From: Roseiarcus sp963806935
GTDB lineage: Bacteria > Pseudomonadota > Alphaproteobacteria > Rhizobiales > Beijerinckiaceae
Assembly: GCA_963806935.1 (NCBI GenBank)
Contig: CAWEAT010000023.1
Coordinates: 1 to 64,000, forward strand
Length of the DNA stretch: 64,000 nt
Reading direction: 5' to 3'
Every line of letters starts with the position of its first letter. The stretch's first letter is position 1. The notes beneath the pieces were generated by a model that searched no databases, had not been told where the DNA came from, and saw only the letters and a list, made by a program, of their open reading frames with translations. A program made the position numbers and the translations under genes. Shown here piece by piece: positions 35,293 through 43,836 of this stretch.

Positions 35293-36338
35293 GCCGGCGC
35301 CCTCCCCGCCCCCGCGCCTTTCGGCTCGATGACCGGCGGATCGCGGTCGACGACGAGCCCGCTCCCTACGCGCCTGAGGCGGTCATTCGCTCGCAGCATG
35401 ACCCGATCCCCGTGGCCTCGCCGTCGTCGATCGATGACGCCGAGCTCAAGATCGAGGCAGCGCAGAAATCGGGCCTCATCTCGCGCTCGCGCTTCACGCT
35501 CGCGCGTCTCGCGTGGACCGGGCTTGGCGGCCTCGTGTCGCTTGCGCTCGGATTGTGGGCGACCAACCTGATCGAGAGCCTGTTCGCCAAGGCGGAGTTG
35601 CTCGGAATCATCGGCCTTGTCTTCGGCCTGGTGTTCCTGGTCGGCCTCATCGGCGTTGCAGCGCGCGAGATGATCGCGGTCGCGCGCCAGACCCGGATCG
35701 CCGAAATGCATGTCGCCTTCGCCGAGGCGCGCGCTGCCGACGATCGCGCCGCGGCGCGCCGTCTGGTGGGGCAGCTCGTCGCGCTCTATCGCGACCGGCC
35801 GGATACGGCGCATGCACGGGCCGAGGTCGAGGATGCGATGCGCGCGATCATCGACGGACGCGATCTCATCGACGTCGCCGAGCGAGCGCTGCTGAGGCCG
35901 CTCGACGACAAGGCGCAGGGCGAAATCGCGACTGCCGCCAAGCGGGTGTCGCTGGTGACCGCGATCAGCCCGCGAGCGGTGCTCGACGTCGTGTTCGTCG
36001 TCGCCCAGATCGTGCGCCTGGTGAGGCGTATCGCCGAAATCTACGGCGGCCGGCCCGGCCTCCTCGGCCTCGTCAAGCTGGCGCGCTCGATCGGCGCCCA
36101 TATCGCCATCACCGGCGGCATGGCCGTCGGCGACAGCCTGCTCCAGCAACTGGTGGGCCACGGGATCGCCTCGCGGATCTCGGCCCGCATGGGCGAAGGC
36201 GTGCTCAACGGCCTCCTGACAACGCGCGTGGGATTATCCGCCCTCGCCGTCTGCCGCCCGGCGCCGTTCTCGGTCGACAAAGCCCCCGGCGTCTCCGAGG
36301 TCGCGCCGTTCCTGTTCACGGGCGGCAAGAGCGAGTGA
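35289..36338 (+). CDS. ycjF: YcjF/DUF697 family inner-membrane protein
   Basis: A 349-residue partner of YcjX. A disordered acidic N-terminus is followed by two membrane helices (LAWTGLGGLVSLALGLWATN, ELLGIIGLVFGLVFLVGLIG) and the DUF697 region (AISPRAVLDVVFVVAQIVRL, GGRPGLLGLVKLARSIGAHI). Starts at GTG 35289 inside the stop region of ycjX. The pair is almost always adjacent in Proteobacteria. Molecular role unknown. Confidence 0.88.
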   Translation: MSRRPPRPRAFRLDDRRIAVDDEPAPYAPEAVIRSQHDPIPVASPSSIDDAELKIEAAQKSGLISRSRFTLARLAWTGLGGLVSLALGLWATNLIESLFAKAELLGIIGLVFGLVFLVGLIGVAAREMIAVARQTRIAEMHVAFAEARAADDRAAARRLVGQLVALYRDRPDTAHARAEVEDAMRAIIDGRDLIDVAERALLRPLDDKAQGEIATAAKRVSLVTAISPRAVLDVVFVVAQIVRLVRRIAEIYGGRPGLLGLVKLARSIGAHIAITGGMAVGDSLLQQLVGHGIASRISARMGEGVLNGLLTTRVGLSALAVCRPAPFSVDKAPGVSEVAPFLFTGGKSE

Positions 36339-36407
36339 GCCATTGTCGCGCTCGCTCGGCGGTATGGGCGACTTCCTGCCGGAGAGCGCTGGCGAGGCCT
36401 TTGGGGC

Positions 36408-37010
36408 TTAGTCCACCGGCTCAAGCCCCTCCGGCCCGACATGCGCCAGCACCCCGGTATGGACGTCGAACCAATAGCCCTGCAGCGCAAGCCGGTTGGC
36501 GGCGACCGCTTCCGCGATCCAGGGGAAGGTCATGAGGTTCGTGAGCGACAGGCGCACCACCTCCGCCTCGATCCGCTCGAGCCGGCCCTCCGGCTTCTCC
36601 CCTGCCGCAGCGACCGCCGGGGCGCCGATCTCGACCCAGGAAGCGATGAAGTCGTGCGCCTGCGGCGGCGCGCCATAGGCCATCGCCTTGACCCCGCCGC
36701 ACTGCCCGTGCCCGAGCACGACCAGGCGGGCCACTTTCAGCACCCTGACGCCGAATTCGAGCGCCGCGCTGGTGCCGTGATGACCGGGGTCGGGACTATA
36801 GCGCGGCACCAGCGCCGCGACGTTGCGCACAACGAACAGTTCGCCCGGAACGGCGCCGAACACGGTCTGGGGATCGACGCGCGAATCCGAGCAGGCGATG
36901 ACCATTGCCTCGGGGCTCTGCCCCCAATGCGCCAAGGCCTCGTACCGCGCCCGCTCAGCGGGCCAGATCTCTTTGCGGAAGCGGCGGTAGCCTTCGATCA
37001 GCGGGTCCAT
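36408..37010 (-). CDS. Beta-class carbonic anhydrase
   Basis: A 200-residue zinc enzyme hydrating CO2. Zinc and catalytic residues are clear: IACSDSRVDP (Cys40, Asp42, Arg44) and LGHGQCGGVKAMAYG (His and Cys ligands). ALEFGVRVLKVARLVVLGHG is typical of the plant-type/bacterial subgroup. The ATG at 37010 is preferred because upstream in-frame residues have no family resemblance. Convergent with ycjF. Confidence 0.94.
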   Translation of the reverse strand: MDPLIEGYRRFRKEIWPAERARYEALAHWGQSPEAMVIACSDSRVDPQTVFGAVPGELFVVRNVAALVPRYSPDPGHHGTSAALEFGVRVLKVARLVVLGHGQCGGVKAMAYGAPPQAHDFIASWVEIGAPAVAAAGEKPEGRLERIEAEVVRLSLTNLMTFPWIAEAVAANRLALQGYWFDVHTGVLAHVGPEGLEPVD

Positions 37011-37354
37011 GGGGCCTCGCGGCGGTGGAAATGTTGCACCGCGATAGGGCGCCGGCGCGACCGGCGCAAGCATCGCGGCGCACTATGGAGCCGTTGCCAG
37101 ACCGACCCTAACGTTACGTGACTTGGGCGCATTTAGCCCGCACAGGGGATGCTTTTGACGTCGGCCTACCTGCGCATCTGAAAATTCTCGCCGGCCAATC
37201 GCGAAAGAATTGTGCTGACAACGTTAGAGCCATTCCGATTTTTATCCAATCCGTGAACGATGTTAATTCGATCGTTGTAAGCATAGGCAGGGCGTGATAG
37301 TGAGCATCTATAGATTTAACGGACAATATTCGTCCAGAATAAGAAAGGACTTCA
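37011..37354. other. Less GC-rich intergenic region upstream of the beta-helix gene
   Basis: This 344-base gap is visibly richer in A and T than the neighbouring genes. CTGACA at 37215-37220 with TTTTAT at 37240-37245 is a weak promoter candidate (spacing 19). GGACAATATTCGTCC at 37321-37335 is a near-palindrome 20 bases before the next start and could be an operator. AAAGGA at 37343-37348 is the ribosome-binding site. Confidence 0.4.
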
Positions 37355-38958
37355 ATGAAAACTCTGGGTCGTGCCGCAATTCTGCTTGCCTGTTACGTCT
37401 TTCCTGCCTCTGCGCAACAGGTCCTTCATAACTGCGCAACTCCGCCGTCGACGTTCAGGAAGACCTGGTACATCGACCCGGTGAACGGCAAGACCCAGGC
37501 CGCCGGAGGCAATGGCTCGCAGGCCAGCCCCTGGAACTCCCTGGCGGCCGTCGTCGGAACGGCGCCAGGCTACACATACCCACTGCTTACAACCGCGCCC
37601 TATAGACATCTGAACGCTGCCAAGACCGCCTATGTGGTCGCCGCTGGCCCGTTGGGGGGACCTGTCCAGCCCGGGGATGAAATCCTGCTCATGAGCGGGA
37701 ACTACGGAGATTTCCGCCTTTGTGTGTATGATACGGAGATCTCGAATCCCGCTTTCGTCACGATCGCCGCCGCCCCAGGCCAGACGCCGGTGCTGACTTC
37801 GCTCCTGGTGTGCTCGACCACCATGTGGGCGTTCAATGGCCTCAAGGTGCAAAGTCTCGCGGCCGCTGCTCATAGCACCAGTTTCCTGGTTAACATCGGG
37901 GACCAGGGCGCGTCCTATCCGACGTCCAACATTGTGTTGGAGAATATGACGATCTCGTCCCAGGACGATGTCAGCGGCTGGACTCAGGCCCAGTGGGTTG
38001 CGAACGCGCGCAATGGCTTTAACGCCCAAAGCAGCGCCGGAGGCAACAACACAAAATGCATTTCAATGACCGGATCTCACATCACCAACGTCAGGGCCGG
38101 CGCGGGGCTGAGCGCCAACCTCTCGGTGTTCTCAGGCAACGAGATCGATCATTTCGCCGACGACGGAGTTGACTTTGCTGCGAGTGGACTTAACATCACC
38201 AAGAACTACATCCACGACAACGTGAGCATCGGCGACGGCGTTCATCCTGACGCCATGCAGGGCCAAATCGGCGTTGCCGGTGCCCGGCGTCGCGTCGAAC
38301 AATTACTCCCAGATCTTGATCGACAGCAACACGATCATCCGGCAAACCGACCCGAAGTCTTCCGTTTCCAAAGATCGGCCTGCAAGGCATCGACGCCTTC
38401 GACTCGGACTGGACCTACCTCACAGTCACCAACAACATCGTCGTAACCAGCGCATGTTGGGGGGTCTCGTTCTCAAGCGTCCACGGCGGTTTGATCGCCA
38501 ACAATACGGCGGTGAATGACGGACTTCTTTCGACTTCTTCCATTTGCTCGCCCGCAATCAGCATCGGCGACAAGACCCATCAAGGCTCATCGAGCAATGG
38601 CGTCGCATTGCGCAACAACCTTGCCAACCAGATGACCGTGTATAATCTTGACCCCGGCGTCACGGCGGATCACAACGTCGGCATGGCGACCGCAGGCCCT
38701 GTGTTTGTCTGGTATGTGAACCGCGTCGGAACTTACTACGGCAGTCCGGGAACCTATGGGAACGCCAACATCATCGCTGCCGGCGGGCCGGCGGCCGAAT
38801 TTGTCGACTTCGATCCGTCGACTCTCACCTACAATCTGAAGCTCAAGGCGGGCGCGCCAGCCACCAAGGCCGGCGTCGCGGGCGCGCCTGCCGTCGATAT
38901 CCTCGGGGTGACCCGCGTCTCTCCCTACACCGCTGGAGCTTACTCCTACCCGAATTGA
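37355..38958 (+). pseudogene. Secreted right-handed beta-helix protein, two frame breaks
   Basis: Starts with a signal peptide (MKTLGRAAILLACYVFPASA). The first frame gives WYIDPVNGKTQAAGGNGSQA, PGDEILLMSGNYGDF and beta-helix rungs such as NIVLENMTISSQDD and GLNITKNYIHDN. Near 38280 the frame changes (SNNYSQILIDSNTIIRQTD) and near 38365 it changes again (GIDAFDSDWTYLTVTNNIVV, GGLIANNTAVND) to the stop at 38958. About 534 residues joined. It resembles pectate-lyase-like surface proteins (DUF1565 region plus parallel beta-helix), probably binding or cleaving polysaccharide. The two close breaks look like indel errors or recent decay. Confidence 0.7.
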
Positions 38959-39280
38959 CCGGCGGAGCGTCGATCGCGTCCTCCCGCCACCCGGCGGCAA
39001 TCATCGGCCGCGGTCATTCGGGTCGCCGTCGCGGTCGCCCGGCGTCGGGGCCGCTCGGCGCTCGCGTCGAACCGGCCCGTTGACGGCGCTCCGCCGGACG
39101 CCGCTCAGTCAGGACGTTCGACCGACGATAACGCGGAGACTTGGTTCGAAAGCGTGCTCGATCAGTAGGCGGCTCGCCGCTGCCGTTTCGCGGTCCGCGC
39201 CCTTTTCGCTGGCGAAATTCAGCCGGCCGAGGTTAGCCTGAGCGCGCGCCCAGTAGCGGGCCACAGGAGCAAGAACGACA
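38959..39280. other. Intergenic region, nothing recognised
   Basis: Gap of 322 bases between the beta-helix gene and the monooxygenase. GC-rich with many short repeats of CGGC/GCCG but no defined hairpin with a T-run. An antisense reading covers 39109-39265 with plausible composition, but it continues as an antisense shadow of the next gene. Confidence 0.4.
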
Positions 39281-39592
39281 ATGATCCGAGTAGTCGCAGT
39301 CATAACCGCCAAACCAGGCCGCCGGGACGAGATCCTGACCGCGTTTCGCGCCAATGTCGCGGCGGTCAGGGCGGAGCAGGGATGCATCGAATACGCGGCG
39401 CATGTCGACGCCGCGGGCATCGGTCCGTTCCAGGCGAAATTCGGGCCGGACACGTTCGCGGTGATCGAAACCTGGGAGAGCCCCGAGGCCCTGGCGGCGC
39501 ATGTCGCAGCTCCGCACATGGCGGCTTACGGGCGGGCGACCAAGGAGGCGATCGCCAACCGTGCGATCCACGTCCTGTCGGGGGTCGACTAA
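39281..39592 (+). CDS. ABM (antibiotic biosynthesis monooxygenase-fold) protein
   Basis: A 103-residue dimeric alpha/beta-barrel protein: MIRVVAVITAKPGRRDEIL, EQGCIEYAAHVDA, FAVIETWESPEALAAHVAAP and HMAAYGRATKEAI. It is close to YgiN-type quinol monooxygenases and other small oxygenases without cofactor. AGGAGC upstream serves as ribosome-binding site. Isolated gene; substrate unknown. Confidence 0.88.
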   Translation: MIRVVAVITAKPGRRDEILTAFRANVAAVRAEQGCIEYAAHVDAAGIGPFQAKFGPDTFAVIETWESPEALAAHVAAPHMAAYGRATKEAIANRAIHVLSGVD

Positions 39593-39767
39593 GCGCTCGG
39601 CGCGCAGCGTACGCCAAGGGTCAAAACTCAATCAGCTTGAGCGGTTGCCGTGTTCCAGACTCTTCGCATCAGCTTCGCGTCGGGCCGCTGCAGATTTCCC
39701 GCCGAAATCGCTAACCGGCTGTGGAAAAAGCTGGAGAAGGCGGCGCTGGGGTCGTAAGGGAGGCTAA

Positions 39768-40544
39768 TCAAGGGAGTTTGCAACGACGACTTTTACAGCC
39801 CCGCCGGACCAAACCGGTCTTGACCTGGGCTTCGGAGATATTCTGAACGTCAATGACGGCGGCGAGGCCACCGGCACGACGATCAGGCCTTTTGGCGTCG
39901 AAAATGTCAACAGTGGCGGGACGAGCATCGACACAACGATCAAACGCGGCGGCGTCGAACATGTCTTCAAAGGAGGCGTAGCCAACGGAACGATTCTCGA
40001 TGGCGGTAACCAGGAGATTCATAGTGGCGGCGTCGCCAACGGAACGATTATCAACGACGGCAGGGAATTTGTTGACAGCCGCGGCACAGCAAATAACACA
40101 ACGATTAATCAACACGGCCAAGAGTATGTCGAGGGCAGGTCCAACAACACAACGATCCATGGCGGCGAATTAGACGTCCTCAGGGGCTCGGTCGACAACG
40201 TCACATTTGATGGGCCCGGCTCCCTTTTGACGCTCTTAGTACCGAGCCATTTAACAGGCGTCATCAGCAATTGGAGCGTCGGCGATGTCGTTGACCTCCG
40301 GGATACGCACGTGGACAGGATGGTTGAGAATGACACGCACACAACCCTGACGATAACTTACGCGAGGGTCTTTGGTGAAACCCAAAGCGTGACCTACTCG
40401 CTGGCAAATCAGCAGGCGAATACCGCGTTTGAACTTCGTAGTGATCATCATGGAGGCACAGAGATCATCCTGACGCCTATAGTCGGCGTTCCACACCACG
40501 AGGCGGCCATCCACTTCGGACCAGGACCCCATTTCTTCTTTTGA
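39768..40544 (+). pseudogene. Strand-loop-strand repeat protein (AIDA/autotransporter-passenger type), no start codon
   Basis: The open frame from the TAA at 39765-39767 to the TGA at 40542-40544 gives up to 258 residues with about seven repeats of roughly 16-21 residues: GDILNVNDGGEATGTTI, GVENVNSGGTSIDTTI, GVEHVFKGGVANGTI, GNQEIHSGGVANGTI, GREFVDSRGTANNTTI, and two more. The C-terminal region (GVISNWSVGDVVDLRD ... ELRSDHHGGTEIILTP) is the domain that caps such repeats in secreted type I proteins. No ATG, GTG or TTG exists in frame before the first repeats; the text SREFATTTFTAPP at the front looks like a real N-terminus with a lost start. Probably broken or an indel error. Confidence 0.6.
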
Positions 40545-41027
40545 AGACATGCCCCAAGGCCATTGCTCCAACATGGTCGGGGGAAAGCGCCGATCATCTG
40601 GGAGACGGAAACGCCCTGGCGATTGAGTTTGACCGGGGCCGCCCGTACTCGCGTAATATATTGATAACTTATCGTAATATACTGAAAATATTGCGATTAT
40701 GGTCGACGGCTGTGATCGGGTGCGCTTCCCGGCCTTGTTGGAGGCCTGTTGCAGAAAAAGGCGCCTAAGGCCCTGAAATCCTTCGTTCGAGCTTGAGAAA
40801 CGCACACCCGGTCTCAGGCTGTGATACGCCCCGCCCTCAGCTGCCGCGGTAGGTCGTATAGTTGCGCGGAGCGAGCGAGTGGTCGTCCTTCGCGCCAATG
40901 CCGCTAACCTTGGGAGCAAACCGCCGGGGCGGTCTGGTCCTGTCAAGGAAGGCTCCGGCATTTGTTGCCTCGGAGGATTTTTGCGACTGTGCACGCTGCG
41001 AATCAGGAGCGCCAGAGCGGGAAAGCG
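40545..41027. other. Intergenic region with AT-rich direct repeats
   Basis: This 483-base gap holds the pair of direct repeats at 40652-40685 in a short AT-rich patch. ACCGCC and GGCGGT around 40928-40941 can form a small hairpin without a T-run. No gene is convincing in either strand. Confidence 0.45.
40652..40685. repeat. Two 13-bp direct repeats, 21-bp period
   Basis: CGTAATATATTGA at 40652-40664 and CGTAATATACTGA at 40673-40685 differ at one position. The 21-base period is two helical turns, so a dimeric protein could bind both on one face. Their AT content contrasts sharply with the flanks. Possible operator or remnant of a mobile-element end. Confidence 0.6.
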
Positions 41028-41303
41028 ATGCGTGTGTCGGACCAAACCTTGATCGTCATCCTGGTGGTCGGCCTCATTGTCGGATGGCTGGCCGGAAAAA
41101 TTGTGCGGGGCAACGGATTTGGTCTCGTCGGCGACGCCGCCATTGGCATCGTCGGCGCGCTTGTCGGCGACTGGGCGCTGCATCGATTTGGGGTGCATTT
41201 CGCGCCGGGACTGATAGGTCTAATCATCAATGCGGCAATCGGAGCGGTCGTGCTCCTCCTTGCGCTGAGGCTCGCGGGCGCCAGCGGATGGGGCAATCGC
41301 TAG
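41028..41303 (+). CDS. GlsB/YeaQ/YmgE family membrane protein
   Basis: A 91-residue protein with three hydrophobic segments: LIVILVVGLIVGWLAGKIV, GFGLVGDAAIGIVGALVGDW and LIGLIINAAIGAVVLLLAL. The repeated G-x-x-G-D-x-x-I/G pattern is that of transglycosylase-associated/GlsB proteins, small stress-related inner-membrane proteins. The ATG at 41028 gives the standard N-terminus. Confidence 0.85.
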   Translation: MRVSDQTLIVILVVGLIVGWLAGKIVRGNGFGLVGDAAIGIVGALVGDWALHRFGVHFAPGLIGLIINAAIGAVVLLLALRLAGASGWGNR

Positions 41304-41671
41304 GCCCCGACCAGATGAATTCGCACGGCCCCCGGGCCGAGCCATCTATCCCCAGCCCGGCCAGACGGATTTTTCGCATATGCGGCTTTCCGACGCCGGC
41401 TTGCGCTCTTCGCCGGCGAGAATGCTTTCGATCGCCCTCGCCGCGCGCCAATCCTGTTTCCGCCGGCGTCGAGGGGCCGATGAGAGGGGCGGCGGCGACA
41501 CCCCGTCCAGTCCCGGGCACGCCCTTGCGCGCCCGCCTTCTTTCGCGTATGACCCCGCCCCTTGAGAACCGCCCGGCTGTCAGGGCTGCCGTGGCGGTTT
41601 TTTCGCTCGCGCGAACGGGGCGCTTCGCCCCGCCGAATGTCAAGAAGGCGTCAAGCCTTGAGGAGAGCCAA
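41304..41671. other. Long leader region upstream of rpmI
   Basis: The 368 bases before rpmI carry two successive hairpins near the 3' end (41567-41603 and 41616-41632) and no gene that I can support. The infC gene that usually precedes rpmI is absent here, so this region probably holds the operon promoter. Confidence 0.55.
41567..41603 (+). terminator. Terminator-like hairpin in the rpmI leader
   Basis: AACCGCC (41567-41573) pairs with GGCGGTT (41593-41599), extended by CGGC with GCCG (41574-41577, 41588-41591) across one bulged base. Six T follow or overlap at 41598-41603. This is a good intrinsic terminator. It lies about 70 bases before rpmI, and a second stem, CGGGGCG-CTT-CGCCCCG, follows at 41616-41632. 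It may stop upstream transcripts or act as an attenuator of rpmI-rplT. Confidence 0.6.
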
Positions 41672-41872
41672 ATGCCCAAGTTGAAGACCAAATCGGGCGC
41701 GAAAAAGCGCTTCAAGCTCACCGGGACCGGCAAGGTCGTGTACGTCCAGCGCGGCAAGCGCCACGGCATGATCAAGCGCACGACCAAGCAGATCCGCGAT
41801 CTGCGCGGCACTGCGGTCCTGTTCAAGACCGACGGCGATAAGGTCAAGAAATACTACCTGCCGAACGGCTGA
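41672..41872 (+). CDS. rpmI: 50S ribosomal protein L35
   Basis: A 66-residue very basic protein: PKLKTKSGAKKRFKLTGTGK and RGKRHGMIKRTTKQIRDLRG, normal length for L35. GAGGAGAG ribosome-binding site upstream of the ATG. Followed after 25 bases by rplT, the standard pair. Confidence 0.97.
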   Translation: MPKLKTKSGAKKRFKLTGTGKVVYVQRGKRHGMIKRTTKQIRDLRGTAVLFKTDGDKVKKYYLPNG

Positions 41873-41897
41873 ACCCCTTTTCCCGGAGAATTGAATC

Positions 41898-42263
41898 ATG
41901 TCGCGCGTCAAAAGGGGCGTAACGTCCCACGCCAAGCATAAGAAGGTATTGAAGGCCGCCAAGGGCTTCTTCGGCCGGCGCAAGAACACCATCCGCGCCG
42001 CCAAGGCCGCGGTCGACAAGTCGATGCAATACGCCTATCGCGACCGCAAGAACCGCAAGCGCGAGTTTAGGGCGCTGTGGATTCAGCGCATCAACGCCGC
42101 GGCGCGCGAGCATGGGCTGACCTACAGCCGGTTTATCTCCGGCCTTGCCGCGGCGGGGATCGAGGTCGACCGCAAGGTGTTATCCGACCTCGCCATTTCC
42201 GAGCCTGCGGCGTTCGCCGCGATCATCGAGCAGGCGAAAGGGTCGTTGCCCAAGGCGGCGTAG
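41898..42263 (+). CDS. rplT: 50S ribosomal protein L20
   Basis: A 121-residue basic protein with SRVKRGVTSHAKHKKVLKAA, GFFGRRKNTIRAAKAAVDKS and AYRDRKNRKREFRALWIQRI. Full length. L20 binds 23S rRNA early in assembly and in several bacteria represses its own operon through the leader. The GGAGAA before the ATG is a good ribosome-binding site. Confidence 0.98.
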   Translation: MSRVKRGVTSHAKHKKVLKAAKGFFGRRKNTIRAAKAAVDKSMQYAYRDRKNRKREFRALWIQRINAAAREHGLTYSRFISGLAAAGIEVDRKVLSDLAISEPAAFAAIIEQAKGSLPKAA

Positions 42264-42267
42264 TCTT

Positions 42268-42301
42268 CCTCTCCCGCTCGCGGGAGAGGGCCGGAGTGAG
42301 G
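42268..42301. repeat. Dispersed palindromic repeat after rplT
   Basis: CCTCTCCCG (42268-42276) pairs perfectly with CGGGAGAGG (42281-42289) around a CTCG loop and is followed by GCCGGAGTGAGG. This text is a common intergenic element in proteobacterial genomes. It probably also protects or ends the rpmI-rplT transcript. Confidence 0.6.
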
Positions 42302-42454
42302 CAAGCGCACGGTCCGGCCCCGGTTTGGAATTGCCGTCATCCGGCGCGATGGCCCGCAAGTCCTCGGGCGTTCTTTCGAACGTCGCAGGACGCCATCTTC
42401 TCCCAGATGGCGGGAAAATAAGCCGGGTGGCGCCCGCGAAGGAATAGGCCCGCC

Positions 42455-43537
42455 ATGTCCGATCTCGCCGCCCTCGAAGGGGAGACGCTCGCCGCGATCA
42501 GCGCGGCGAACGACGAAAGCGCGCTCGAAACCGTGCGCATCGCGGCGCTCGGCAAGAAGGGGACGATCTCCGCGCTCCTCGCGACCCTCGGCAAACTCGA
42601 GCCCGACGAGCGCAGGGCTCAGGGAGCGGCGATCAACACGCTCAAGGACAAGGTCACGGAGGCGCTCGCCAGCCGCCGCGCGGTGCTGAAAGACGCCGCG
42701 CTCGATGCGCAGCTCAAGCGCGAAGCGGTGGACGTCACCCTGCCCGTCCGCTTGCCTGGGATCGAGACCGGACGCATCCATCCGATCAGTCAGGCCATGG
42801 ACGAGATTGTCGCCATTTTCGCCGATATGGGCTTTTCGGTCGCTGAAGGACCGGACATCGAAAGCGACGACTACAACTTCGGCAAGCTCAACTTCCCGCC
42901 CGGCCACCCGGCGCGCGAGATGCATGACACGTTCTTTCTCGCCCCTGACGCAGACGGCGAGCGCAAGGTTCTACGCACGCATACGAGCCCGGTGCAGGTG
43001 CGCACGATGCTCAAGCAGAAGCCGCCGATCCGCATCATCTGCCCCGGCCGCACCTATCGGCGCGACGCCGACCAGACGCATACGCCGATGTTCCACCAGG
43101 TCGAAGGGCTCGTGGTCGACGACCGCGCGACGCTCGCCAACCTGAAGTGGGTCTTGGAGGAATTCTGCAAAGCTTTTTTCGAAGTGCCGCACGTTGGCAT
43201 GCGCTTCCGGCCGAGCTTCTTCCCCTTCACATCGCCCTCGCTCGAGGTCGACATCCAGTGCCGCCGCTCGGGCGGGGAAATCCGCTTCGGCGAGGGCGAG
43301 GATTGGCTCGAGATCCTCGGCTGCGGCATGGTCCATCCCAACGTGCTGTCGAATTGCGGCATTGACCCCGAAGCCTATCAGGGCTTCGCCTGGGGCATGG
43401 GGGTCGACCGCGTGGCGATGCTCAAGTACGGCCTGCCGGATCTGCGCGACTTCTTCGACGCCGACCTGCGCTGGATCAACCACTACGGCTTCAAGCCGCT
43501 CGACATCCCGACGCTGGCCGGGGGGTTGAGCGGGTGA
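42455..43537 (+). CDS. pheS: Phenylalanyl-tRNA synthetase alpha subunit
   Basis: A 360-residue class II synthetase subunit. The N-terminal coiled coil is followed by HPISQAMDEIVAIFADMGFS, HPAREMHDTFFL (motif 1 region), GRTYRRDADQTHTPMFHQVE (motif 2) and GIDPEAYQGFAWGMGVDRVA (motif 3). Full length. Normally adjacent to pheT; here a short broken gene intervenes. Confidence 0.98.
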   Translation: MSDLAALEGETLAAISAANDESALETVRIAALGKKGTISALLATLGKLEPDERRAQGAAINTLKDKVTEALASRRAVLKDAALDAQLKREAVDVTLPVRLPGIETGRIHPISQAMDEIVAIFADMGFSVAEGPDIESDDYNFGKLNFPPGHPAREMHDTFFLAPDADGERKVLRTHTSPVQVRTMLKQKPPIRIICPGRTYRRDADQTHTPMFHQVEGLVVDDRATLANLKWVLEEFCKAFFEVPHVGMRFRPSFFPFTSPSLEVDIQCRRSGGEIRFGEGEDWLEILGCGMVHPNVLSNCGIDPEAYQGFAWGMGVDRVAMLKYGLPDLRDFFDADLRWINHYGFKPLDIPTLAGGLSG

Positions 43538-43558
43538 ACGCGGGATAGGATTTGGCAG

Positions 43559-43806
43559 ATGGCCTGGATCAAGAATTTCGAGACGCGAGACGGAAAAGGG
43601 AAGACCCAACCCTCTAACGTTGTCGGTCTGATCAAGATTTTTGAGGCGACTGACGGCCGTCCGACGGCCATCCAATTGTGCAAATCGACACAAACGGATC
43701 AGTCGATAGAGCCAATCCTGGAAAACAAAGCCAAACCATCCAATTGGGTCGGGAAGCCGCCAGGGAACTCTTTGACATTCTCAAGCGCACCTATGATTGC
43801 ACATAG
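43559..43806 (+). pseudogene. Small hypothetical protein between pheS and pheT, one frameshift
   Basis: The first frame begins MAWIKNFETRDGKGKTQPSN and runs to GRPTAIQL near 43677. Restoring one base there continues as VQIDTNGSVDRANPGKQSQT, then IQLGREAARELFDILKRTYD to the TAG at 43804-43806. The total of 82 residues looks like a genuine small protein, and similar short proteins occur in other Rhizobiales. Its lower GC and its place inside pheST suggest an insertion. Role unknown. Confidence 0.55.
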
Positions 43807-43836
43807 CGCAAGGCCCGTCGGCAGCTCGAACAAACG

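Noticed and set aside
39109..39519. A minus-strand reading with plausible C-terminus (NLGRLNFASEKGADRETAAA)
   Set aside because: Most of it is antisense to the ABM gene, with no start or ribosome-binding site of its own; at most a remnant.
39768..40160. A 130-residue minus-strand reading with repeated RSVGDA text
   Set aside because: Antisense to the strand-loop-strand repeats; the apparent repeats come from the coding repeats.
37011..41027. Possible genomic island with integrase or insertion sequence
   Set aside because: The base composition is lower in GC and two surface genes are broken, but I found no transposase, integrase, tRNA or terminal inverted repeats.
42346..42449. Possible phenylalanine leader peptide before pheS
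   Set aside because: The frame with an ATG contains no Phe, and the frame containing Phe codons has no nearby start.
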